Below are positions 27,409 through 34,702 of a DNA stretch of 64,000 nucleotides, one piece after another. Source of the stretch: Listeria cossartiae subsp. cossartiae. Its GTDB lineage: Bacteria; Bacillota; Bacilli; Lactobacillales; Listeriaceae. The stretch lies in NCBI RefSeq assembly GCF_014224155.1, contig NZ_JAASUI010000001.1:1116001-1180000 (forward strand), written 5' to 3'. The stretch's first letter is position 1, and the number at the start of each line of letters is the position of its first letter. The position numbers were made by a program, and so were the translations under genes. The notes beneath the pieces were generated by a model. The model was not told the origin of the DNA and made no database searches. It saw only the letters and a list, made by a program, of their open reading frames with translations.

Positions 27409-29640
27409 ATGACTGAACAATGGTATGAATTCGCAGGTGGTAACTGGCAACAAGAAGTAGATGTACGTGACTTTATCTTAAAAAACTATCGCTTATATGA
27501 CGGTGACGACACTTTCTTAGTTGGCCCAACCGAAGCAACTACAAAACTTTGGGATCAAGTAATGGACTTAACTAAAAAAGAACGTGAAAACGGTGGCGTA
27601 CTGGATATGGATACCAAAATCGTTTCAACCATCACTTCACATGACCCAGGTTACTTAAATAAAGATTTAGAAAAAGTTGTCGGCGTTCAAACTGACGTAC
27701 CTTTCAAACGCGCTTTACAACCATTCGGCGGAATCCGTATGGCAGAAGTTGCAGCTGAATCTTATGGTTTTAAAGTAGACGAAGAAATTAGCCATATTTT
27801 CTCTGAATACCGTAAAACACATAACCAAGGTGTATTTGATGCTTATACAGCTGAAATGCGCGCAGCTCGTAAATCTGGCGTAATCACTGGTCTTCCAGAT
27901 GCTTATGGTCGTGGACGTATTATCGGTGACTACCGTCGTGTAGCACTTTACGGTGTAGACTTCTTAATCAAACAAAAGAAACAAGATTTAAACAATACAG
28001 GTTTACGTACAATGAGCGATGACGTTATCCGTCAACGTGAAGAACTTAACGAACAAATTCGTGCTCTTGGCGAATTAAAAGTACTAGGCGAAAAACATGG
28101 TTTCGATCTTGGTCGCCCAGCTAAAACTGCTCAAGAAGCTTTCCAATGGTTATACCTTGGTTACTTAGCAGCAATCAAAGAACAAAATGGTGCGGCAATG
28201 AGCTTAGGTCGTACATCTACATTCCTTGATATTTATGTAGAACGTGATCTTCGCAATGGCTTAATTACAGAAGAAGAAGCGCAAGAAATCGTTGACCACT
28301 TCATCATGAAATTACGTCTTGTAAAATTTGCTCGTACACCAGATTACAACGAATTATTCTCTGGAGATCCAACTTGGGTTACTGAATCCATCGGTGGTAT
28401 CACAGAAGAAGGCGTTCCACTTGTAACGAAAAACTCATTCCGTTTCTTACACACATTAGACAACTTAGGACCAGCTCCAGAGCCAAACTTAACTGTACTT
28501 TGGTCCACTCATTTACCATCAGGATTCAAGAAATTCTGTGCTAAAATGTCTATCAAAACATCTGCTATTCAATACGAAAATGATGATGTTATGCGCCCTA
28601 AATGGGGAGACGACTATGCAATCGCATGTTGTGTATCCGCAATGCGCGTTGGTAAACAAATGCAATTCTTTGGTGCTCGTGCCAACCTTGCTAAAACACT
28701 TCTTTATGCAATCAATGGTGGTGTCGACGAAAAATCTAAAGCTCAAGTTGGACCAGCTTACCGTCCAGTTGAAGGCGACGTATTAGATTACAAAGAAGTA
28801 ATGGAAAAATATGATGCAATGATGGAATGGATTGCTGAACTTTACCTTAATACACTAAATGTAATTCACTATATGCATGATAAATACGCTTACGAACGTA
28901 TCGAAATGGCTTTACATGATACAGAAGTATTACGTACAATGGCAACTGGTATCGCTGGACTTTCTGTTGCAGCTGACTCCTTATCTGCTATTAAATACGC
29001 AACTGTTCGCCCAATTCGTGACGAAGACGGCATCGTTGTTGATTATGCAATTGAAGGCGACTATCCTAAATACGGAAACAATGATGACCGTGTAGATGAA
29101 ATCGCAGTAGAACTTCTAAAAACATTCATGACTAAAGTAAGAAAACATAAAACTTACCGTGATGCAGTTCACACAACTTCTGTTCTTACAATTACTTCTA
29201 ACGTAGTTTATGGTAAGAAAACTGGTAATACACCAGACGGACGTCGTGCTGGCGAACCATTTGCACCAGGTGCGAACCCAATGCACGGCCGTGATACAAA
29301 AGGCGCTTTAGCTTCTCTATCTTCTGTTGCTAAACTTCCTTACGAATATGGTCAAGATGGTATTTCGAACACATTCTCTATCGTACCGAAAGCTTTAGGT
29401 CGCGAAGATGAATCTCAAATCAATAACTTAGTTGCAATGCTTGATGGTTATTCCACAAAAATGGGACATCACTTAAACATCAACGTATTCAATCGTGATA
29501 CGTTACTAGATGCGATGGATCACCCAGAAGAATACCCACAATTAACTATCCGTGTTTCTGGATATGCAGTTAACTTCATTAAATTAACACGTGAACAACA
29601 ATTAGACGTTATTCACCGTACAATGCACGAATCTATGTAA
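27409..29640 (+). CDS. pflB: Formate C-acetyltransferase (pyruvate formate-lyase)
   Basis: A glycyl-radical enzyme converting pyruvate and CoA to acetyl-CoA and formate under anaerobiosis. The adjacent catalytic cysteines are seen in [11 protein letters not shown] (residues 407-408). The glycine-radical site is RVSGYAVNF (Gly718), 25 residues from the end of a 743-residue protein. Two tandem ATGs occur at 27406 and 27409; the second is better spaced from GGAGG. The next gene encodes its activating enzyme, after a strong hairpin. Confidence 0.98.
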   Translation: MTEQWYEFAGGNWQQEVDVRDFILKNYRLYDGDDTFLVGPTEATTKLWDQVMDLTKKERENGGVLDMDTKIVSTITSHDPGYLNKDLEKVVGVQTDVPFKRALQPFGGIRMAEVAAESYGFKVDEEISHIFSEYRKTHNQGVFDAYTAEMRAARKSGVITGLPDAYGRGRIIGDYRRVALYGVDFLIKQKKQDLNNTGLRTMSDDVIRQREELNEQIRALGELKVLGEKHGFDLGRPAKTAQEAFQWLYLGYLAAIKEQNGAAMSLGRTSTFLDIYVERDLRNGLITEEEAQEIVDHFIMKLRLVKFARTPDYNELFSGDPTWVTESIGGITEEGVPLVTKNSFRFLHTLDNLGPAPEPNLTVLWSTHLPSGFKKFCAKMSIKTSAIQYENDDVMRPKWGDDYAIACCVSAMRVGKQMQFFGARANLAKTLLYAINGGVDEKSKAQVGPAYRPVEGDVLDYKEVMEKYDAMMEWIAELYLNTLNVIHYMHDKYAYERIEMALHDTEVLRTMATGIAGLSVAADSLSAIKYATVRPIRDEDGIVVDYAIEGDYPKYGNNDDRVDEIAVELLKTFMTKVRKHKTYRDAVHTTSVLTITSNVVYGKKTGNTPDGRRAGEPFAPGANPMHGRDTKGALASLSSVAKLPYEYGQDGISNTFSIVPKALGREDESQINNLVAMLDGYSTKMGHHLNINVFNRDTLLDAMDHPEEYPQLTIRVSGYAVNFIKLTREQQLDVIHRTMHESM

Positions 29641-29660
29641 TATCAGGCGAGAACGCTTTG

Positions 29661-29690
29661 ACAAGGATTGCTCACCGTAGCAATCCTTGT
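29661..29690 (+). other. Strong intercistronic hairpin between pflB and pflA
   Basis: ACAAGGATTGCT and AGCAATCCTTGT form a perfect 12-bp stem with a 6-nt loop. It is followed by TTATTTAGG rather than a T-run, so it is likely a leaky terminator or an RNA-stability element that lowers pflA relative to pflB. Confidence 0.75.
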
Positions 29691-29715
29691 TATTTAGGAA
29701 AGGAAGAGGAGAATT

Positions 29716-30462
29716 ATGACAGAGGTTTTAGGAAGAGTTCATTCAGTAGAAACAATGGGAACAGTAGACGGTCCAGGTATCCGCTTTATTGTTTTCATGC
29801 AGGGGTGTTTACTTCGTTGCCAATTTTGTCATAATCCCGATACTTGGAAAATTGGTACTGGCACAGAACGTTCTGCCCAAGATGTATTTGACGAAGCAAT
29901 TAAGTATAAAGAGTTTTGGGATGCTTCTGGCGGCGGCGTTACAGTTAGTGGCGGTGAACCATTACTTCAAGTAGATTTCCTAATTGAGTTCTTCACGCTT
30001 TGTAAAGCAGCAGGGATTCATACAACGATTGACTCTTGCGGTGGTTGTTTCACACGTGATCCTGAATTTATCGAGAAATTAGACCGTTTGATGGAAGTAA
30101 CAGATTTAATTTTACTGGATATTAAACAAATTAACCCAGAAAAGCATTTAAAACTGACGACCAAATCCAATGCGCCAATTATTGATTTTGCTCATTATTT
30201 ACGTGATAAAGAACAACCAATTTGGATTAGACACGTGCTAATTCCAACGAAAACCGATGATCCAGAAGATTTAACCAAGCTACACGAATTCATTCAAACG
30301 CTTCCGAACGTAAAACAAGTGGATGTACTTCCATACCATACAATGGGTGTTTACAAATGGAAAGAAATGGGCATTCGTTATCCGTTAGAAGGTATCGAAG
30401 CTCCAGAAGAAGAAGTAGTGGCAATGGCTAATAAAATTTTAGAAACTAGTAGTTATAAATAG
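29716..30462 (+). CDS. pflA: Pyruvate formate-lyase-activating enzyme (radical SAM)
   Basis: A 248-residue radical-SAM activase that generates the glycyl radical on PflB. The [4Fe-4S] motif CLLRCQFC (CX3CX2C) is intact, followed by the SAM-binding SGGEPLLQ. The ribosome-binding site GGAAGAGGAG precedes the ATG. It is separated from pflB by 75 bp holding a strong hairpin. A bidirectional terminator follows. Some Listeria annotations call this gene pflC. Confidence 0.97.
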   Translation: MTEVLGRVHSVETMGTVDGPGIRFIVFMQGCLLRCQFCHNPDTWKIGTGTERSAQDVFDEAIKYKEFWDASGGGVTVSGGEPLLQVDFLIEFFTLCKAAGIHTTIDSCGGCFTRDPEFIEKLDRLMEVTDLILLDIKQINPEKHLKLTTKSNAPIIDFAHYLRDKEQPIWIRHVLIPTKTDDPEDLTKLHEFIQTLPNVKQVDVLPYHTMGVYKWKEMGIRYPLEGIEAPEEEVVAMANKILETSSYK

Positions 30463-30463
30463 T

Positions 30464-30498
30464 AAAAAACCGGCGAAGATTGAATTCGCCGGTTTTTT
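30464..30498. terminator. Bidirectional terminator between pflA and ladR
   Basis: CCGGCGAA/TTCGCCGG with A6 before and T7 after, between convergent genes. Confidence 0.9.
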
Positions 30499-31028
30499 TA
30501 TAGTATTTTATATATTTCTTCACACCATTTTAGTTCCGTTTGAATTAAATCAAATTTTCTTGCATAGACTTGATAAGACATGTTTTTAAGTTTGTCTTGC
30601 TTGGTTTTTAAATCAAATAACTTGGCAAAATGGTCAAGCGTTTCTTCAATTAAGACGAGCTGTTCTTTTAAATAGTTTTCTCTTTCTTGGATGAGGCCCT
30701 TTGTGCGGGTGCTATTCAACCAATCAAGCTGTACTTTTGTCGTGAATTCATCTCTTGTTACAGGAATTTTAAGTGGCGTTTCAGACCATTCAAGCAAAGA
30801 GTCTAAGCCAGTTTGGGTGATTGTGTAGACTTTTTTATCAGGCTTTTTATCTTGGGAATGCTTATGTACGACTAAGAAACCTGCTTTTTCCAACTTAGAT
30901 AAAGAAGGGTAGATTTGGCTATGATGTGTATTTTGCATAATTCTAAGCCGATTTGCGAGCTCATAACCGCTAGATGCTTCACGAGCAATCATTTGTAATA
31001 ACGTAAATTCTAAAACATTTGGAATCAT
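30498..31028 (-). CDS. ladR: PadR-family repressor LadR
   Basis: A 176-residue PadR regulator. The N-terminal winged helix (about residues 5-80) includes SSGYELANRL and the wing around KVYTITQTG; the C-terminal helical domain would dimerise. It is divergent from the MFS efflux gene mdrL. In L. monocytogenes this gene is known as ladR, and its product represses mdrL. The ATG at 31028 follows AGAGGTG. The spacing between the two genes contains direct and inverted repeats likely to be its operator. Confidence 0.9.
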   Translation of the reverse strand: MIPNVLEFTLLQMIAREASSGYELANRLRIMQNTHHSQIYPSLSKLEKAGFLVVHKHSQDKKPDKKVYTITQTGLDSLLEWSETPLKIPVTRDEFTTKVQLDWLNSTRTKGLIQERENYLKEQLVLIEETLDHFAKLFDLKTKQDKLKNMSYQVYARKFDLIQTELKWCEEIYKIL

Positions 31029-31060
31029 ACCATTGCACCTCTAAATTTCTATTTAACTTT

Positions 31061-31089
31061 ATTGTAAGCGATAAACACCAATAAGTAAA
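31061..31089 (-). promoter_or_regulatory. Promoter of ladR
   Basis: On the minus strand TTTACT (31089-31084) and TACAAT (31066-31061) are 17 bp apart. Confidence 0.5.
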
Positions 31090-31142
31090 ATGGTTATATA
31101 TGTAATAAATTATATATGTAAATATTGACATTGGTATTTATC
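31070..31142. promoter_or_regulatory. Probable LadR operator region: nested direct and inverted repeats
   Basis: TTATATATGTAA occurs twice as a direct repeat (31094-31105 and 31110-31121). These are flanked by the inverted pair GATAAACACCAAT (31070-31082) and ATTGGTATTTATC (31130-31142), matching at 12 of 13 positions. One arm adjoins the ladR -10 and the other overlaps the mdrL -35. Confidence 0.6.
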
Positions 31143-31153
31143 AAGCGTAGTAT
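31125..31153 (+). promoter_or_regulatory. Promoter of mdrL
   Basis: TTGACA (31125-31130) and TAGTAT (31148-31153) are 17 bp apart, embedded in the repeat region. Confidence 0.65.
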
Positions 31154-31194
31154 TATAGTTGAGTTTTATTTGGAAAGGGAAGTGTAGTTGTATT

Positions 31195-32388
31195 ATGATG
31201 ACGGACAAAGAAATGAATACAGGGAAATGGATAACTGCAGCAGCTAGTTTGCTTGCGTTTATGGGGATAGGTGTTGTCGATCCACTGTTGCCTTCGATTG
31301 CGGAAAGTATCGGAGCATCTCATTCGCAAGTGGAAATGTTATTCACTGCATATATTTTTACTATGGCAATTATGATGATTCCAATTGGGATAGTCGCTGG
31401 GAAATTAGGTGACAAAAAGTTAATCGTTATCGGTCTATTTATCGTTACTATTTTTGCTTTATTATGCGGTTTATCAGACACAATTAGCGCTTTATCTATT
31501 TTTCGTGCTGGTTGGGGATTCGGAAATTCAATGTTTATGGCTACAGCGATGACAATGTTAATTGCTTTATCGGAAACACCAGGACACGCCATTGGAATTT
31601 ATGAAGCTTCGATGGGCCTTGGGATGGCATTCGGACCGCTATTAGGAGGTATTCTAGGCAATCTTTCTTGGCGCTATCCATTTTTTGCCACTGCTTGCTT
31701 AATTTTTATCGCGTTTTTACTGATTTTATTTAAAGTAAAAGAGCCGAAGAAAGTCGTACCAGCGTCCACGGAAAAAAATGAAGTTGCCATCAAACAGATG
31801 CTCCATTTATTTAAATATCGTCCATTTTTACAAATTGCGTTTAGTGGGATGTTTTATTATTATTGCTTCTTTACGATTTTGGCTTATTCGCCACTTATTC
31901 TTGGTTTATCCGCCATTCAAATTGGTTTTGTATTTTTCGCTTGGGGCTTGTGTTTGGCGCTAGGATCAGCCAAAGTTTCGCATGCGTTAGAAGTTCGGTT
32001 CAACAGCAAACAAATTTTAAAAGGGTCATTGCTGGCTTGTGCGGTTATTTTAGCTTTACTAGGATTTATTGATAATACGGCTGTAGACATTGGCTTAATC
32101 GTTGTTTCTGGTTTGATTTTAGGCATAAATAATGCACTATTCACAACCACTGTCATGGAGCATTCACCGTATGCCAGAAGTGTAACGAGTGGCGCTTATA
32201 ACTTTGTTCGTTGGTTAGGAGCAGCGTTCGCACCGCTTTGTTCAGGATTATTAAGCGAGGCGTTAGGTATGAAAATGCCGTTTATCGTCGCTAGTATCAT
32301 TTGTTTAGCTGGCATGGGTTTACTGTTCATTAAACTAAAACCAGCACACTTTACATTACAACAATCTACTTCAATTAAAAGTGAATAA
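31195..32388 (+). CDS. mdrL: MFS multidrug efflux transporter MdrL
   Basis: A 397-residue, twelve-segment major-facilitator drug:H+ antiporter. Motif A appears as AGKLGDKKLI after membrane segment 2, and the segment-5 motif C region contains GMAFGPLLGGIL. In L. monocytogenes MdrL exports ethidium, macrolides, cefotaxime and benzalkonium (published for the species). The ATG at 31195 is used; AAAGGGAAG is 12 nt upstream, and another ATG follows at 31198. It is divergent from ladR and ends in a terminator. Confidence 0.92.
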   Translation: MMTDKEMNTGKWITAAASLLAFMGIGVVDPLLPSIAESIGASHSQVEMLFTAYIFTMAIMMIPIGIVAGKLGDKKLIVIGLFIVTIFALLCGLSDTISALSIFRAGWGFGNSMFMATAMTMLIALSETPGHAIGIYEASMGLGMAFGPLLGGILGNLSWRYPFFATACLIFIAFLLILFKVKEPKKVVPASTEKNEVAIKQMLHLFKYRPFLQIAFSGMFYYYCFFTILAYSPLILGLSAIQIGFVFFAWGLCLALGSAKVSHALEVRFNSKQILKGSLLACAVILALLGFIDNTAVDIGLIVVSGLILGINNALFTTTVMEHSPYARSVTSGAYNFVRWLGAAFAPLCSGLLSEALGMKMPFIVASIICLAGMGLLFIKLKPAHFTLQQSTSIKSE

Positions 32389-32393
32389 AAGGC

Positions 32394-32427
32394 AAAAGAC
32401 TGAGTAATCGTGCTCAGTCTTTTTTTA
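32394..32427 (+). terminator. Terminator after mdrL
   Basis: The stem AGACTGAG/CTCAGTCT is flanked by A4 and T7. Confidence 0.9.
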
Positions 32428-32468
32428 TGTTAAAAATTAATTATTTAATGTTTATCGTTAAAAATGGA

Positions 32469-32498
32469 TTGACAGCTATGCTTCGGGATAGGTATAAT
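32469..32498 (+). promoter_or_regulatory. Strong promoter of the DUF2975/HTH pair
   Basis: TTGACA (32469-32474) and TATAAT (32493-32498) are 18 bp apart. Confidence 0.8.
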
Positions 32499-32524
32499 TT
32501 AGAAAAAAGGGAGAGAATTTACAT

Positions 32525-33073
32525 ATGAAGCTAAAACGATTGCAAAAAATGAGTTATTTTCTACATATTGCACTTAAAATTTTATCAGTAGGTTCGGTTA
32601 TGATGGCTATTATGGCTGTTTTAATGAAGCTTTTTAGTAGCAAAAATGTTATGATGAATAAATTGGAATCAGACACTATTTTTAATTTTCAAACAGAATT
32701 TTTCTCTGGTGCGGATATGCAGCGATATACGCAAACGGAGGAATGGATTTTGGTTAGTGTTGCTGTGTTTTCTGTTAGTTTAATTGCATGTCTGCTATGG
32801 ATTGCAAGTATGATTTTTAAAGATTTGGCCGCAGAATTTGCGCCTTTTAGCGATATTGAAGTGAATCGATTGCGGAGAATTTCCTATTTGCTACTAATTT
32901 ATGCACTAGTACCGCAGATAATGTATTCTATTTTGCATACAGTGCTCATACCAGGTTACAGCATTAATTTTGGGCTGAATATGTCGTTTTTCTTTGCACT
33001 TATTTTTTATTGTTTAACGGAAATATTTCTTTACGGTGCCTCTTTGCAAAAAGAATCCGACGAAACTTTATGA
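32525..33073 (+). CDS. DUF2975-like four-segment membrane protein
   Basis: A 182-residue protein with four hydrophobic segments (about residues 15-38, 75-98, 113-135 and 145-170). The phrase PFSDIEVNRLRRISYLLL between segments 2 and 3 is typical of DUF2975 proteins. These are usually encoded next to a small Cro-like HTH regulator, as here (next gene begins 15 nt downstream) and as with Bacillus YoaS/YozG. The function of the pair is unknown; regulation of a membrane process is a guess. Confidence 0.75.
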   Translation: MKLKRLQKMSYFLHIALKILSVGSVMMAIMAVLMKLFSSKNVMMNKLESDTIFNFQTEFFSGADMQRYTQTEEWILVSVAVFSVSLIACLLWIASMIFKDLAAEFAPFSDIEVNRLRRISYLLLIYALVPQIMYSILHTVLIPGYSINFGLNMSFFFALIFYCLTEIFLYGASLQKESDETL

Positions 33074-33088
33074 TTGGAGCGAAAAACG

Positions 33089-33316
33089 ATGGCAATTGTA
33101 TTAAGGTTGGACCGAATAATGGCCGACCGTAAAATATCTTTAAACCAGCTATCCCAAGAAGTTGGTGTGGCAAATGTGAATTTATCCAAAATAAAAACCG
33201 GCAAAGTTAGCGCCATTCGGTTTTCAACACTAAATGAAATATGCAAAGTGTTAAACTGCCAACCTGGCGATATTTTAGAGTATGTAGCCGATGATTCTAT
33301 TGATAGCGAACTTTAA
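33089..33316 (+). CDS. Small XRE/Cro-like HTH regulator (YozG-like)
   Basis: A 75-residue protein that is almost only a helix-turn-helix: RKISLNQLSQEVGVANVNLS followed by KTGKVSAIRFSTLNEICKVLNCQPGDILEY. The ATG at 33089 follows TTGGAGCG; the upstream TTG at 33074 has no ribosome-binding site. It is co-transcribed with the preceding DUF2975 gene. Its target is probably its own operon, by analogy with this gene pair in other Firmicutes. Confidence 0.82.
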   Translation: MAIVLRLDRIMADRKISLNQLSQEVGVANVNLSKIKTGKVSAIRFSTLNEICKVLNCQPGDILEYVADDSIDSEL

Positions 33317-33358
33317 ATGCGTTAGATTGATCACATATAGATAAGGAGCACTTAAAAT

Positions 33359-33892
33359 ATGGATAAACATAATGAATTGCAAGCAGTATTAACAAACAAG
33401 AAAAAAGTGTTAATCATTGGTCCTAACGGCGCCGGAAAATCCACTTTTGCGGCAAAACTTGGAAAACATTATCATTTTGAAGTTTGTCATTTAGATAAGC
33501 TTTTTTGGCAGGAAAATTGGAATGCTGTAGCAAAAGCGGAATTTGAGAACAAAGTGAACGAAATTATGTGTTCTGAAAAACCGTATGTTATAGATGGCGA
33601 TTATTTCTTTAATTTGGAGAAAAGACTCGAGCGCGCGGATTTAGTTATTTGGATAAAAATTCCTTTGTGGTTGTGTGTGGCGAATATAATTAAAAGAAGA
33701 TTTAAATACGCGACGAATCCACGACCAGATGTAACTGAAGGCTGCGAGGAAAAATTAAGTTTATCGTTTTTGATGTATACTTTAAGGTATAATAAGCGTT
33801 CTGGAAAACAAACAAAGGAATTATTGGATAATGTGTATGAAAAAGAACGGTTTATAATAGATAGTTATAGGAAATTGAATAATTATTGCTGA
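33359..33892 (+). CDS. P-loop nucleotide kinase-like protein (FlaR/topology-modulation type)
   Basis: A 177-residue AAA/adenylate-kinase-like NTPase. Walker A GPNGAGKST lies at about residues 22-30, then HLDKLFWQENW and YVIDGDYFFNLEKRLERAD, characteristic of the FlaR-like small kinase group. The substrate is unknown. AAGGAG precedes the ATG. It could be the third gene of the preceding unit, being 42 bp after the HTH gene with no terminator between. The downstream stretch 33893-34083 is AT-rich and holds only a hairpin. Confidence 0.75.
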   Translation: MDKHNELQAVLTNKKKVLIIGPNGAGKSTFAAKLGKHYHFEVCHLDKLFWQENWNAVAKAEFENKVNEIMCSEKPYVIDGDYFFNLEKRLERADLVIWIKIPLWLCVANIIKRRFKYATNPRPDVTEGCEEKLSLSFLMYTLRYNKRSGKQTKELLDNVYEKERFIIDSYRKLNNYC

Positions 33893-33969
33893 TAATAGTC
33901 AATGAATGCTTATGAAATGTGGATTATTTGCTGGGGTAAGTGTTTATTGGTTGTTTGCGATAATACGTG

Positions 33970-34005
<36 letters not shown>

Positions 34006-34010
34006 GTGAT

Positions 34011-34052
34011 GTATAAATCAAGTGAGAAATATTGCTCTCTCTTGATTTATAT
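34011..34052 (+). other. Hairpin downstream of the kinase gene
   Basis: GTATAAATCAAG and CTTGATTTATAT form a stem with inner GAG/CTC, and TTTTTT appears about 10 nt later. This is possibly a weak terminator between the convergent kinase gene and the LXG locus. Confidence 0.5.
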
Positions 34053-34083
34053 CATTGGTTATTTTTTAATCTTCATTTACATG

Positions 34084-34265
34084 CTACATATTATATGAAA
34101 TATCTGTTTCTAAATCTAAATTAGGAAATTTTAGACTTAGCTGGTTTAATTCATCATTAAATTTTTTTGCTGTGGTGAAATTCAGCTTGCTCATATCATA
34201 GGTGCCGGATTTGCTGTTAAATTGAATGTTTAACTGAAGTTCGCGAATAGTTTGCTGAATTCCTC
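34084..34265 (-). pseudogene. Truncated second copy of LXG-toxin linker joined to a foreign tail
   Basis: On the minus strand this stretch encodes GIQQTIRELQLNIQFNSKSG and onward through YDMSKLNFTT, the same linker as in the intact LXG protein. It is then joined to a different 26-codon tail ending at TAG (34086-34084). The 94-bp part 34172-34265 matches 35415-35508 at 88 of 94 positions without gaps. An in-frame stop codon lies directly upstream, so it has no start and is a remnant. Confidence 0.8.
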
Positions 34266-34319
34266 AGATTCCTCAGAGTCCATCCCAAAATAGTGACGAA
34301 TAACAAGGCAGTTCACCAT
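34230..34319 (-). other. Short residual ORF crossing the duplication junction
   Basis: ATG at 34319 follows the immunity-gene stop codon directly and runs 29 codons (begins MVNCLVIRHYFGMDSEESEE), entering the LXG fragment in another frame. It may be the leftover end of a former immunity or toxin gene. It has no own ribosome-binding site, and expression is doubtful. Confidence 0.3.
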
Positions 34320-34685
34320 CTACTTCTCTTCATATCTCAGAACATCTTTTATATTCTTCAGTAAATAAGTAAAGTCTTCAAGCGAACATTCTATTTGAGT
34401 AAGCTCTTTATTCACGCCGTTTTCTTCGCTAACTGCATCAATTATTAAGACTTTACGATCAGAACTAGAAATCAAATATTGATTTCCTTCTATAAATAAA
34501 CCTGAATAATTTTCACCATCGTACAGAATATCTTGAAATCTACTCATTTTCTCTTGATTGCTGCTTTTTACAAAATCAATGGTTTCTTCTATATTGTCTG
34601 AATCTATTTCAGATAATAGAAAATCTTTAATTTTACTACCTTGTTGTTTGTTGTATTTAGACATAATACTATCTATATTATTCAT
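34320..34685 (-). CDS. Putative immunity protein for the LXG toxin
   Basis: A small acidic protein of about 121 residues without signal peptide or membrane span, in the position where immunity genes follow LXG toxins. I recognise no family. The ATG at 34685 has AAGGTGGAG about 5 nt upstream, and that site overlaps the toxin end (toxin stop TGA at 34705-34703). An alternative ATG at 34706 overlaps that stop as ATGA. Either way translation is coupled to the toxin gene. Assignment rests on position, size and charge. Confidence 0.6.
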   Translation of the reverse strand: MNNIDSIMSKYNKQQGSKIKDFLLSEIDSDNIEETIDFVKSSNQEKMSRFQDILYDGENYSGLFIEGNQYLISSSDRKVLIIDAVSEENGVNKELTQIECSLEDFTYLLKNIKDVLRYEEK

Positions 34686-34702
34686 ATTAATCTCCACCTT
34701 CT

